Assembly: GCA_020832495.1 (NCBI GenBank)
Contig: JAFIEP010000024.1
Coordinates: forward strand, 62,001-126,000
Source of the DNA: Acidimicrobiia bacterium
GTDB lineage: Bacteria > Actinomycetota > Acidimicrobiia > Acidimicrobiales > Acidimicrobilacustridaceae
DNA length: 64,000 nt
Direction: 5' to 3'
Shown here: piece after piece, positions 25,221 through 33,454 of the stretch
Numbering within the stretch: position 1 is the first letter of the stretch
Layout: each line of letters starts with the position of its first letter
Program-made: the position numbers and the translations under genes
The notes under the pieces: generated by a model
Seen by the model: only the letters and a program-made list of their open reading frames with translations
Told to the model about the DNA's origin: nothing
Database searches by the model: none

Positions 25221-27694
25221 GCCACCGGCTCCGCCACCCGCAGGCCGTCGGCGAGGAGGCGCAGCGCCTCGGGGGTGCGCGCCCCGAACCCGAACAGCAG
25301 CCCGTCCTCCACGGTGACCACCCGTCGGTGCATCCCGGCGGGGGTCTGGGCCACCCCGGCCACCTCCAGCAACCCGTCGACGCCGCCGACCGATTCCAAC
25401 CCGGTGGTGGTCATGAGGATCACGTCGGGGGCGGCGGCCACCAGTGCTTCGCTGGTGAGGGGGGTGAAGGCCCGCTCCAGCCCCAACTCGACCCCGGCGT
25501 CGCGCCCGCCGGCGGCCTCGATCATCGAGTCGGTGCCCGCGCCCGGACCGCCGAGCAGGTACACGCCGGCCCGGCCCCGCAGGTAGAGGAAGGCCACCGT
25601 TGGGTGGTCGGCGTCCTCGACCTCGGCGGTCACCGCGGCGATCTCGGCTTCGACCTCGGCGGCGAGGGCGCGCCCAGCGTCGGGCACGCCCGCTGCTTCG
25701 GCGATGGTGGCGATGTGCTCGCCGACGCCGGCCACCGAGGTGGGGCGTTCGACGACCACCACCGGCACACCCACGTTGCGCAGGTGGTCGACGGCCTCGG
25801 GCGGACCGGTGTCGGTGTCGGCCAGCACGAGGGTGGGCCGCAACGATAGCACCGACTCGGCGGACACGTCGTGCGCCCGGGTGACGAGCGGCAGGTCCGC
25901 CACCTCGTCGAAGGTGGCCGAGATGTCTCGGGCCACCACCGACTCGCCCAGGCCGAGGGCGAACAGGATCTCGGAGATGGAGCCCTGCAAGGGGACGATC
26001 CGCGAGGTGTCGGTGACCGTGACCCGGCGGCCGTCGGCGGAGGTGACGGTGACCGGCAGGACGGCGACGCCGGCCGCCTCGGCGGTGGGCACGGTGGAAG
26101 GGCGCTGAGCACCGGCGCCGGCCGGGTCCGAGGTGGTGTCGGTGGTGGCACTGCTGGCGGCCACGGTGTCGTCCACCTCATCGACCGCACAGCCGACGAT
26201 GCCGGCGGCGAGAGCCACCACGACCAGCACCACCGCTGCGGTGGCGGGGACCGACCGCCGTCGACGCAGGGCCACGACCACGGCCGCGGCGGCGAGCACG
26301 ATCCCGCCGAGGGCCAGCCACCCCCACGGGCCACCGCTGCGGGGGGCGTCGGCCACGGTCGACAGCGCCGCCGGATCCGATACTGACGCCGCCTCACTGT
26401 CGTCGTCGCCGTCCTCATCGACACCAGCGGGGTCGGCCGCCGGGCCCTCGGCGGCAAACTCGACGGGCAGGGCCAGGTCACCCGAGCGGTCACCCGTTCG
26501 GGTGTCGTCGAAGCGGGCGACCACCGCGCAGCGCTGCACCCGACAGTCGGTGTCGGCGTCGATGATCGCCTCGACCACCAGGGTGAGGGCGAAGGCGCCA
26601 TCGGCGTCGAGTGGCTGCGCCAGGTCCTCTCCCCCCTCTGGCGGATCGTTCGTCAGCCACGCCGACCGTCCCCCGCCCGCCGCACACGGACCGGGAGCGG
26701 CGACGGCATCCTCGTCGTCCGCCAGGGCGCACAGCGACAGGTAGTAGCCGGCTGAGGGATCGAATCCCGCGCCGGTGACGCGCAGCTCGGTCCCGTCGGG
26801 GTCGAGCTCCGCGTGGTCGGACACCTCAAGCCGCCGGGTGCCGTCGCTCACCGATCGACCGTCGGCGCTCACCGTCGCCGTCGGGGCCTGCGGGGGCGCC
26901 TCGGTGGTCGGTGGCGGGGGCACGGTGACCGCCGGCGCATCGGTGGCCGGAGGGGCCACCCCTGGCTGCTCACCCGGACCCGGCGCCGGCGCGGCGGGTC
27001 CGCCGATGGCGGGGCCGCTCGGGCCGGGGGCAGGGGCGCCGTTGGGCGGTGGGGATGCGCCGCCGGTGGGATCGGTGCGGAACGTCACCGGCAGGAACAG
27101 GTCCTGAGAACGGTCAGCAGTACGGACGTGGTCATTGCGGGTGACGAGCGCACACCGCAGGTGACGACAGTCGAGCCCCGGAGCGATCTCCGCTCGCACG
27201 GTGAAGCTGGTGGAGAACGAGCCGCCCGGGCCGTAGGGCTGGGCCAGGCCGATGCCGTAGTCGGGTGGGTTGGAGGAGATCCACTGCGAGGCGCCAGCGG
27301 CACCTTCGATGTCGACGCCGCCACCGCACGGCGTGGGGACGTGGTGCGCCGGCGGCACGACGCACAACGCCACGTAGACGCCCTTGGCGGCGTCGTAGCC
27401 CGAGCCGGCCACCGCCACCGTGGCCCCACCAGGCTCGAGGCCGACGACCTGCGAGGCGGTGAGCGTGCGCTGCCCGTCGGTCACCGTCCGTCCGTCAGCC
27501 GAGAGCGAGGTGGCCGGCGCCCGGGTGGGGTCCGTCCGCCCGGCCACCGACTCGGCGGATGCAGCGGTTGCAGCCGCCGCCGACGCCGACGCCGACGTCG
27601 CAGCCAAGGGCGCCGGTGCCACACCGACCGTCAGCCCCACGACGAGTGTGGTCAGCAACCATCGCCATGCACCACTGATTCGTGTTGCCGTCAC
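25217..27694 (-). CDS. hmuT: Surface-module/HmuT fusion: two Cys modules, two membrane helices, hemin-binding domain
   Basis: An 825-aa protein, first gene of the heme operon. It begins with a signal peptide (1-32), then module 1 (about 70-206; GVYVALC, CALVTRNDH), a Pro-rich linker, and module 2 (about 275-413; YYLSLC, CAVVARFDD). Helix 1 (457-476) is followed by RRRR (477-480) and helix 2 (484-501), which ends in the lipobox-like IVGC at Cys502. A periplasmic-binding domain of the HmuT type fills 545-825 (SISEILFALGLGESVVARD, SAESVLSLRP). The two halves look like a surface protein with its C-terminal anchor joined in frame to a complete lipoprotein HmuT. An internal GTG at 26275 would give a 352-aa HmuT of normal size. 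GTG 27694 is the main start, beneath an iron box. Confidence 0.85.
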   Translation of the reverse strand: MTATRISGAWRWLLTTLVVGLTVGVAPAPLAATSASASAAAATAASAESVAGRTDPTRAPATSLSADGRTVTDGQRTLTASQVVGLEPGGATVAVAGSGYDAAKGVYVALCVVPPAHHVPTPCGGGVDIEGAAGASQWISSNPPDYGIGLAQPYGPGGSFSTSFTVRAEIAPGLDCRHLRCALVTRNDHVRTADRSQDLFLPVTFRTDPTGGASPPPNGAPAPGPSGPAIGGPAAPAPGPGEQPGVAPPATDAPAVTVPPPPTTEAPPQAPTATVSADGRSVSDGTRRLEVSDHAELDPDGTELRVTGAGFDPSAGYYLSLCALADDEDAVAAPGPCAAGGGRSAWLTNDPPEGGEDLAQPLDADGAFALTLVVEAIIDADTDCRVQRCAVVARFDDTRTGDRSGDLALPVEFAAEGPAADPAGVDEDGDDDSEAASVSDPAALSTVADAPRSGGPWGWLALGGIVLAAAAVVVALRRRRSVPATAAVVLVVVALAAGIVGCAVDEVDDTVAASSATTDTTSDPAGAGAQRPSTVPTAEAAGVAVLPVTVTSADGRRVTVTDTSRIVPLQGSISEILFALGLGESVVARDISATFDEVADLPLVTRAHDVSAESVLSLRPTLVLADTDTGPPEAVDHLRNVGVPVVVVERPTSVAGVGEHIATIAEAAGVPDAGRALAAEVEAEIAAVTAEVEDADHPTVAFLYLRGRAGVYLLGGPGAGTDSMIEAAGGRDAGVELGLERAFTPLTSEALVAAAPDVILMTTTGLESVGGVDGLLEVAGVAQTPAGMHRRVVTVEDGLLFGFGARTPEALRLLADGLRVAEPVA

Positions 27695-27700
27695 GACGTG

Positions 27701-27719
27701 TTAGGTAAGCCTACTTCCG
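27701..27719 (-). promoter_or_regulatory. DtxR/IdeR-like iron box overlapping the heme operon promoter
   Basis: The minus strand reads CGGAAGTAGGCTTACCTAA, which matches 12 of 19 positions of the DtxR/IdeR consensus TTAGGTTAGGCTAACCTAA, including the core TAGGCT and the right arm ACCTAA. TAGGCT (27713-27708) also serves as a plausible -10 for the operon start at GTG 27694. The site lies between divergent genes, so one iron-bound repressor could silence both the hmu operon and the DUF2470 gene. Confidence 0.75.
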
Positions 27720-27791
27720 ACCAGCTTGTCAACCTTTCGTCCTGAGGTCATGCTGGAGCGGTCCCACCGGCACGCATCGGGAGCCTCCGCC

Positions 27792-28100
27792 ATGTCCTCC
27801 ACCCCGCCGTTCACCGCCGATGTCGTCGAGGCCGTGATCCGGCACATGAACGACGACCATGCAGCGGACACCCTCGACATCTGTCGCACCCTCGGCGGAC
27901 TGCCGACGGCGACGGCCGCCCGGGTGACGGGGCTCGACCCGACCGGGATGACCGTCGAGGCGACACTCGTCGACGGGACCACCGAGGTGACGGTCCCCTG
28001 GGACGAGGTGCCGGCGGACCGCCGCGCCATCCGCACCGAGGTGGTGCGGATGACCGAGCAGGCCCGGGCCACCCTCAGCAGCCAGTCGCCACCCGGCTGA
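27792..28100 (+). CDS. DUF2470 protein (HugZ C-terminal-like), divergent from the heme operon
   Basis: A 102-aa protein. FTADVVEAVIRHMNDDHAADTLDICR is the DUF2470 hallmark in short form HMNDDHAA, the domain found at the C-terminus of HugZ-type heme oxygenases and in FMN-binding split-barrel proteins. Alone, such proteins are thought to bind heme or help its degradation. ATG 27792 is chosen because GGGAG lies eight bases upstream and the domain starts at once; ATG 27750 is an alternative that adds a non-conserved stretch. It reads away from hmuT across the shared iron box, so it is probably iron-regulated with it. Confidence 0.75.
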   Translation: MSSTPPFTADVVEAVIRHMNDDHAADTLDICRTLGGLPTATAARVTGLDPTGMTVEATLVDGTTEVTVPWDEVPADRRAIRTEVVRMTEQARATLSSQSPPG

Positions 28101-28108
28101 CGCCGGGC

Positions 28109-28792
28109 TCAGGGGCAGCGCCCGGCCACCACCAGGTGGTGATCGTCGAGCAGCGACACCTCGAGCCAGTCACCCAGCCCGGCAACGCCGAGCTGGTGGC
28201 GCACCTCGTCGGGGCGGAAGGCAGCGTGCAGCGACGCCCGGAAGTCCTCCACCAGCACCTCGGGCTCGCCGGTGGCCTCTGCGGCCACGATGGCGTCCAC
28301 CGCTGCGGACGAGTCAGGTCGGGCCAGGTCGGCCACGAACACCACCGTGCCCGGCGCGGCAGTGGCGGCAACGGTCGACCACAGCACCTGGGGCTCGTGG
28401 AGGTGGTGGAGCAGGCTGTTGCTGGTCACCAGCGACCACCGGCCGGCGAGCACGGCAGGGTCGACGGGCAGCAGCAGTTCACGCAGCACCACGCGTCCGC
28501 TGAGCTGCTCGCCTTCGAGGCGCCGGTGTCCCTCGGCCAACATGGCCGACGAGCCGTCCACCCCGACGAACTCGGCCGTCGGCAGTGCGCGGGCCAGCCG
28601 CACGAGCACGTCGGCCGGTCCACACCCCAGGTCCAGCACCCGCTGCGGATCGGCTGGCGCGGACAACTCGGGGAACCGAGCCAGCAGATCGTCGACGATG
28701 CGCTGGTGGGCGACGGCGAAATCGGCGGCGGCGTAGGCAGCGGCCTGCGCCGCGCCCTCCATCAGCTCCGGTTCGGGGGTGCGCTGCATCAC
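28109..28792 (-). CDS. SAM-dependent methyltransferase, class I
   Basis: A 227-aa methyltransferase. Motif I is VLDLGCGPADVLV near residues 51-63, then VGVDGSSAML as the acidic loop binding the ribose, and SNSLLHHLHEPQVLW as the post-motif. The substrate is unknown; the fold resembles small-molecule methyltransferases. GTG 28792 overlaps the stop of the MFS gene (GTGA), with ATG 28789 directly after, so the two genes form a unit with the thioesterase gene upstream. It ends eight bases from the opposing DUF2470 gene. Confidence 0.85.
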   Translation of the reverse strand: MMQRTPEPELMEGAAQAAAYAAADFAVAHQRIVDDLLARFPELSAPADPQRVLDLGCGPADVLVRLARALPTAEFVGVDGSSAMLAEGHRRLEGEQLSGRVVLRELLLPVDPAVLAGRWSLVTSNSLLHHLHEPQVLWSTVAATAAPGTVVFVADLARPDSSAAVDAIVAAEATGEPEVLVEDFRASLHAAFRPDEVRHQLGVAGLGDWLEVSLLDDHHLVVAGRCP

Positions 28793-30126
28793 GACAGTCT
28801 GGCCGCGCTGAGCGGGGCATCACCGCGGCCGGGCAACACCACCAGCGCGGCGAGCGCCAGGAGTGCGGAGAGGGTCACGAAAGCCAGCACGCCCGCGGTG
28901 TAGGCGCCGGTGACGTCGTTGCCCACCGACAACAGCAACGGCCCGACGGCCGAGCCGGCCACGGCGGCGCCGAGGACGATGCCGCGCAGTTCCCCGATCT
29001 GTTCAGTGCCGAACCAACGAGGCAGCACGGTGCCCTCCATGGTGCGCAAGGCGCTGCCCGACCCACCCAGCACGATGCCGTAGACAGCGGCGCTCACCAC
29101 CCCGTCGACCGCCAGCAGCACCACACCGGCACCGCCGAGCCCGGCAGTGGCGGCGGCGAACAGCCAGCGGGGCGCCAGACGGTCGGCCAGGCGACCCACC
29201 ACGATGGCCGCCGTGGCCGTGGCCACCGTCTGGGGGAGGAAGTTGGCGGCGGCCTGCACCTCGGTGAGACCCCGCTCGGTGAGGAGCGTGATCTGGTGGA
29301 AGATGAGCGCCGTGCCGAAGGTTGCGGCCAGGGTGGTGGCCGCCGTCACCACCCAGAAGCGTCCGGTACGCAGGGCCAACGTCACGCTCTCGCCGCGCAC
29401 ACGCCGGCGCCGCAGTCGGTACCACGCGCCGGTGGTCGGCTCAGGTGTCACCCCAGCGGGCTCGGGCGTCACGGCCGGGGCAGCGTCGCTCGACCCAGCC
29501 GCCGACGGCGGCGGTGCGCTGCGGGGACGGTCCCTCGCCACGAACAGTCCGATGGGCACCACCACCACGGCCACCACCGCACCCAGCACCACCCAGGCCC
29601 AGCGCCAGCCGACCTCGGTGATGATGGCCGCCGAGGCGAGCGGCACCAACGACATGAGCCCACCCCCGACGGCGGCCAACAGCCCGAGCGCCGCCCCGCG
29701 GTGGCGGTCGAACCACACCGCCACGGTGGTGGTGGCCGTCAGCGTCAGCGCACCCTGGCCCAGCATGCGCGTGAAGGCGAAACCCACGGTGACCGTCACC
29801 AGCCCGGTGACCCCCGACATGGCCACCAGCACCGCAGCGAACCCGGCACCGAACCCGATGGTGCAGAACCGCAGGCCGCGGGTGTCGAGAAGGCGGCCGG
29901 CGAAGGGCATCGACAGCGCCCCCGTCGCCGTGCCCAGCAGGTAGGCCGTGGCCAGTTGCGACCGGCTCACGCCGAGGTCGGCCACGAAGTGCTCCACGAA
30001 CACCGAGATGCCCACCGTCTGGCCGGGCGCGGTGAGCCCCATGGTGACCATGGCAGCGAGCAGGACGGGTCGGGCCGGGCGGGCCCAGACGCCGGTGTCG
30101 TCGACGGCGGTCGACGCGCCGGTCAC
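28789..30126 (-). CDS. MFS transporter
   Basis: A 445-aa transporter with twelve predicted membrane segments. Segments 2 and 3 show LGVSRSQLATAYLLGTATGAL and GRLLDTRGLR, a variant of the MFS loop motif; the second half repeats it as VGRLADRLAPRW. A central hydrophilic loop of about 45 residues is rich in Pro and Ala. The pattern resembles the MFS group often labelled oxalate/formate or monocarboxylate antiporters, but the substrate cannot be read from sequence. GTG 30126 overlaps the TesB stop, and its stop overlaps the methyltransferase start, giving a three-gene unit. Confidence 0.85.
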   Translation of the reverse strand: MTGASTAVDDTGVWARPARPVLLAAMVTMGLTAPGQTVGISVFVEHFVADLGVSRSQLATAYLLGTATGALSMPFAGRLLDTRGLRFCTIGFGAGFAAVLVAMSGVTGLVTVTVGFAFTRMLGQGALTLTATTTVAVWFDRHRGAALGLLAAVGGGLMSLVPLASAAIITEVGWRWAWVVLGAVVAVVVVPIGLFVARDRPRSAPPPSAAGSSDAAPAVTPEPAGVTPEPTTGAWYRLRRRRVRGESVTLALRTGRFWVVTAATTLAATFGTALIFHQITLLTERGLTEVQAAANFLPQTVATATAAIVVGRLADRLAPRWLFAAATAGLGGAGVVLLAVDGVVSAAVYGIVLGGSGSALRTMEGTVLPRWFGTEQIGELRGIVLGAAVAGSAVGPLLLSVGNDVTGAYTAGVLAFVTLSALLALAALVVLPGRGDAPLSAARLS

Positions 30127-31058
30127 GACGACGAGGAGCGCTTCGCCCAGGGCACCTGGGAGAGATCGACGCTGCGCATCGATGCGGTCTGGCTGGCGGT
30201 GGCCATGAGGTGACCATCCGCACTCCAGATGTGTGCCGTGCCGTGGCCGTAGTCCCCAACGGCGAGGTGGGGCCGCAGGTCGATGAGCACCCACTCGCTG
30301 TCGATGAAACGGCCGATGCGGATCGAGTTGTCGAGGCTGGTGCCCAGAGCGAACGTGCGGCACGCAAAGGCCACCGACATGGGCACCATGTCGGCCATGT
30401 AGGCAGCCAACGCCGGTGTCACCGGCTGGCGGTCACGGCGGCGCAGCCACAGACACACCCGGCCCGGTCCGTCGTCGGGGTGGTCCACCACGGTGGCGGC
30501 CCGCATGTCAATGACCGCGCTGAAGCCGACGTCGCGGGGCAGCGCCGGGATCGTCTCGGGGTCGAACCCCGCAGCACGGGCCATGCCCGAGAACGGGGTG
30601 GCCCACTCCTCGCCGTCGGTGGGCGGCTCCACGGTGGGGAACTGCTCGAACTCGCCGTTGAGACCGCCGTCGCGGTGGTGGCCGGTGGCGCCGAGCGAGG
30701 CGAACACCACCCCACCGTCGGCGTCGGTGCCGGTGACGCGCACCTGGTTGGTGCGCTTGCCCGGGGCGAGCACCTCGACGTGCACGTCGATGGTGGCCCC
30801 CTTCGACACGGTGGACACGAACTGGGTGGTGATCCACAGCGCCGGCCGGTCGGTGACCTGCTCGGCGGCGGCCACCGACACGGCAATGGCGGTGCCGCCG
30901 TAGAGGCGTGCGTCGAGGCGGGACAGCCGGTCCTCCACCACGAACCGGAAGCGGCCGTCACCTGGAGCGGCGACCAGGCCGAGGAACTCGGCGTCAGCCG
31001 CCCGGCGCCGGACGAGGTCCTCCGCAATGGGCGAGGTGGATTCGGGCTCGGGCGTCAC
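30123..31058 (-). CDS. tesB: Acyl-CoA thioesterase II (TesB, double hotdog)
   Basis: A 311-aa double-hotdog thioesterase. The first half carries RLYGGTAIAVSVAAA, the position of the TesB YGG(Q/H) block, and the second half carries SLDNSIRIGRFIDSEWVL (in E. coli the HSLDH-type Asp) followed by HGTAHIWSADGHLMATASQ, a strong TesB signature with the Gln and Thr active-site residues. It hydrolyses acyl-CoA to free acid and CoA. The start is GTG 31058 and the stop overlaps the MFS gene. First gene of a three-gene unit (tesB, MFS, methyltransferase). Confidence 0.88.
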   Translation of the reverse strand: MTPEPESTSPIAEDLVRRRAADAEFLGLVAAPGDGRFRFVVEDRLSRLDARLYGGTAIAVSVAAAEQVTDRPALWITTQFVSTVSKGATIDVHVEVLAPGKRTNQVRVTGTDADGGVVFASLGATGHHRDGGLNGEFEQFPTVEPPTDGEEWATPFSGMARAAGFDPETIPALPRDVGFSAVIDMRAATVVDHPDDGPGRVCLWLRRRDRQPVTPALAAYMADMVPMSVAFACRTFALGTSLDNSIRIGRFIDSEWVLIDLRPHLAVGDYGHGTAHIWSADGHLMATASQTASMRSVDLSQVPWAKRSSSS

Positions 31059-31138
31059 GGGGGCTCCAGGGAACGGGGATCGACGGGCTCAAGTCTGGCC
31101 CACGCCGGCCGCATCCGAGGACGACGAGCCGAAGGTCG

Positions 31139-32146
31139 CTACAGGACGGCGACGCACGCCCCGCTGCCCAGCCGGGCCAGCCCGGCTCGGTCCCCGGGTC
31201 CGAAGGTGATCACGTTGGCCTCGTTGCCGTGGTACATGAGTTGGCTGCGGTCGTCGACGTGGGCGAGCCCGACGAGGTGACCGAGTTCGTGGAGGATGGT
31301 GCCCCGGATGATGCTCGGCCGGTACTGCGCCAGCGTCGGGCCGTCGAGGGCCACGATCCCGGTGACGTACACGTCGGGGCCACCGCGCGTCGACACCCAG
31401 GTGCTCCCCCCGATGCCGGCGACGTCACCGCCCAACTCGGGGAGCTCCCTGGCGTCGCTCCAGGCGATCAGCACCGGCGCCCAACGGTCGCCGTACCGCT
31501 CGGGCTGATAGGCGTCGCGCAGTGCGACCGGGGTCTCACCGGTGGTGCCCTCGACAACGAAGCGCAGGCCGGTGGCCCGGGAGACCTCGGCCAGGGCTTC
31601 GGTGACCAGGTCCAGCCCGCCCGGCGGCGCAGTGCGGTTGTTCAGCACCACGGGAATCGGGCGGCAGGGGTCGTAGGCCACGGGCTGGCGGCCGTCGTCC
31701 TGGGTGCCGGTGAAGGCGTAGGCCCCGCCGACCGTCGGCGCCTCGGCGGGGGTTCCCAGCGGGACGTCGTTCAGCGAGCGTTGCGGTGACGGTCGGTCAC
31801 CGGTGGTCCGCCACCCGAGCTGATGACCGGCGATCGCCGAGGGCCCACCACCGGTCGAGCCGCCGAGCTCGCTCCAGGCGAACAGGCCGAGCACTACGAC
31901 GAGGACCAGACCGGGCACCGTCGCCCGCCGGCCGGAGCGTCCCGTGCGGCCGGCCCGCTTCGGGCGGGGCGGAGGGGCGGAGAACCGCGACGCGGCCGCT
32001 CGCTCCCGATCCGCAGCGCTGGGTTCGTGGCGCGTGGCGGCGCGCACGAACTCCTCGCCGAGGATCATGTCGAGGGTCGGGACGTCCTCCCGCTCGGGCG
32101 GCTGGCGCTCACCGTCGCCCGGTCCCCACTCCGACTCCGACACCAT
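31139..32146 (-). CDS. Membrane-anchored matrixin-like zinc metalloprotease
   Basis: A 335-aa protein. Residues 1-73 are charged and cytoplasmic, 74-93 form one membrane helix (VPGLVLVVVLGLFAW), and the rest lies outside. The metzincin-like zinc site HELGHLVGLAH spans 286-296, followed by SQLMYHG, the Met-turn. Upstream elements AYDPCRPIPVVLN and TWVSTRGG fit matrixin-type domains. It probably cuts extracellular or wall proteins. The start is ATG 32146. It sits alone, 80 bases downstream of nothing related; the next gene upstream is a small unknown. Confidence 0.8.
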   Translation of the reverse strand: MVSESEWGPGDGERQPPEREDVPTLDMILGEEFVRAATRHEPSAADRERAAASRFSAPPPRPKRAGRTGRSGRRATVPGLVLVVVLGLFAWSELGGSTGGGPSAIAGHQLGWRTTGDRPSPQRSLNDVPLGTPAEAPTVGGAYAFTGTQDDGRQPVAYDPCRPIPVVLNNRTAPPGGLDLVTEALAEVSRATGLRFVVEGTTGETPVALRDAYQPERYGDRWAPVLIAWSDARELPELGGDVAGIGGSTWVSTRGGPDVYVTGIVALDGPTLAQYRPSIIRGTILHELGHLVGLAHVDDRSQLMYHGNEANVITFGPGDRAGLARLGSGACVAVL

Positions 32147-32185
32147 GATCGACCCGCTCGACCTGCTCGACCTGCTCGAACCGGC

Positions 32186-32503
32186 TCAGGAGCCCGGTTG
32201 GTGGCGGCCGGCGAGCGACAGGAGCAGCTCGGCCTTCTCCGGTTCCACGTCGGGCCCGTAGGCGGACACCACCACCCCCTTGCGGCCCCAGCGAGGGCAC
32301 GACACCCCCAACACGATCGAGGAATCGCCCGGATCGCTTGCCCCTTCGAAACGGAAGAGGTGGTCGACGACGGCGTCGTCGAAGGCCTGTGGCTCCGACT
32401 CGAGCGTGCACAGGAGGCCGTCGGGGCACACGTCGAGATCGTCGACGTACCCCTCACTGCGGAGCAACGTCAGTGCGTCAGTCACCGTGTCGGGCGTATC
32501 CAT
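32186..32503 (-). CDS. Small conserved protein of the type mis-named phosphoribosylpyrophosphate synthetase
   Basis: A 105-aa protein. It runs DALTLLRSEGYVDDLDV early, then HLFRFEGASDPGDSSIVLGVS and GVVVSAYGPD, a layout that I recognise from a family of about 100 aa widespread in Bacteroidetes and others. Some databases label that family phosphoribosylpyrophosphate synthetase although it is far too short and lacks the PRPP loop. The real function is unknown. It is soluble, acidic and has no signal peptide. The start is ATG 32503; a 190-base intergenic gap with a structured repeat separates it from the gene upstream. Confidence 0.7.
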   Translation of the reverse strand: MDTPDTVTDALTLLRSEGYVDDLDVCPDGLLCTLESEPQAFDDAVVDHLFRFEGASDPGDSSIVLGVSCPRWGRKGVVVSAYGPDVEPEKAELLLSLAGRHQPGS

Positions 32504-32612
32504 GAGGCCTCCGCTGGGTTGCTCGACTGGGGTCGATGGTAGCTCCGCTCCCCCCGCCCTCGACGGGGCGACGATCCGAGCCGCCCGCCACGACCGCCAC
32601 CTACCGCTCTCG

Positions 32613-32661
32613 ACCGCGTGCAACCAACCACCCCGGCGGTGGTCCACTGCACACAGTCGCC
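32613..32661. repeat. Structured intergenic repeat A, diverged copy
   Basis: A 49-bp element about 80% identical to two copies near 39.3 kb. It keeps CAACCAACCACC, the stem CCACC/GGTGG and the terminal ACTG/CAGT pair, while the loop changed from GAAA-type to CCGG-type. Changes are mostly outside the paired bases, which suggests a constrained structure. Confidence 0.8.
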
Positions 32662-32694
32662 CGGCACCGCGCCGACCGCCCACGGCAGTGCGCG

Positions 32695-33423
32695 TCAGCG
32701 GTCGGCCGCCACCAGCCACGCCGGCCGCAGGTGCAGGCAGGCAATGACGATCGCCAGGAGCACGCATGGCGCCACCAGCGCCGTACGTCCGTCCCCTCCC
32801 AGGCCGGCACCCGCCGCCGCACCCCCCACGTAGGCCACGAGCACCGCCACCAGCACGCTCAACAGCCGCACGGCGTCGGCCCGGGCGGCGGTGCCGGGCA
32901 GGGTGGCGAGCGACTCGCCGATGCGCACGATGGCACCCGACTGGTAGGTGGTGGCCACCGCCACGCCGGCCGTTCGCCGGATCACCTCGGTCTGCACCCC
33001 CATGGCGGTCGACGCCACCAGGATGAGCACCGCCCGCCAACCCGGCGGCAGCAGGTCCGGGCCCGTGTCGACCTGTGCCACGGCCACCGCCAGTGCGACC
33101 AGCAGGGCCAACTCGATGGCGAGGAGCACGGTTCGTCGGTGCCGCTCGGCCAATCGCCCCGCCAGCCAGAAGGCGAACCCAGTGCCGACCATGAACCCTG
33201 CGATGGCCCCGCCCGACGCCCACGCCGGCGCTGGTGGGTTGTCGCTCACCGACAGGCCCAACACGATGGCGTTGCCGCTCTGGTTCGCCGGGAACACACC
33301 GAACAGCTCGAGGAAGCCGACCGCGTCGACGAAGCCGGCGACGACCGCCAGCATCAACGGCAGCACCAGGGCACGCGGCGCCACCGGGAGGGTCACCTGT
33401 TCCTCTGCCGTCCGGCGGCCCAC
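32695..33423 (-). CDS. DUF1275/YoaK-family membrane protein
   Basis: A 242-aa protein with six hydrophobic segments. The opening block LPLMLAVVAGFVDAVGFLELFGVF followed by NQSGNAIVLG is the family signature (GFVDAxGFLxLxGVF, SGN). The second half has GVQTEVIRRTAGVAVATTYQSGA, another conserved block. Function unknown; members are inner-membrane proteins sometimes linked to ion or stress functions. The start is GTG 33423, fixed by TACCAT six bases upstream, so leaderless. The gene is followed downstream by the repeat A element. Confidence 0.85.
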   Translation of the reverse strand: MGRRTAEEQVTLPVAPRALVLPLMLAVVAGFVDAVGFLELFGVFPANQSGNAIVLGLSVSDNPPAPAWASGGAIAGFMVGTGFAFWLAGRLAERHRRTVLLAIELALLVALAVAVAQVDTGPDLLPPGWRAVLILVASTAMGVQTEVIRRTAGVAVATTYQSGAIVRIGESLATLPGTAARADAVRLLSVLVAVLVAYVGGAAAGAGLGGDGRTALVAPCVLLAIVIACLHLRPAWLVAADR

Positions 33424-33429
33424 GGGTGC

Positions 33430-33435
33430 ATGGTA
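33430..33435 (-). promoter_or_regulatory. -10 element of the DUF1275 leaderless promoter
   Basis: TACCAT on the minus strand ends six bases before GTG 33423, and no Shine-Dalgarno precedes the start. The position lies in the 31-base gap next to the MFS gene remnant, so there is little room for an upstream leader. Confidence 0.55.
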
Positions 33436-33454
33436 GGGCGACCCAGCCGACGGA

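Noticed and set aside
31139-31209. Possible small gene or terminator in the 80-base gap after the thioesterase start
   Set aside because: No start with a ribosome site and no convincing stem; it is just the end of the metalloprotease gene and a short spacer.
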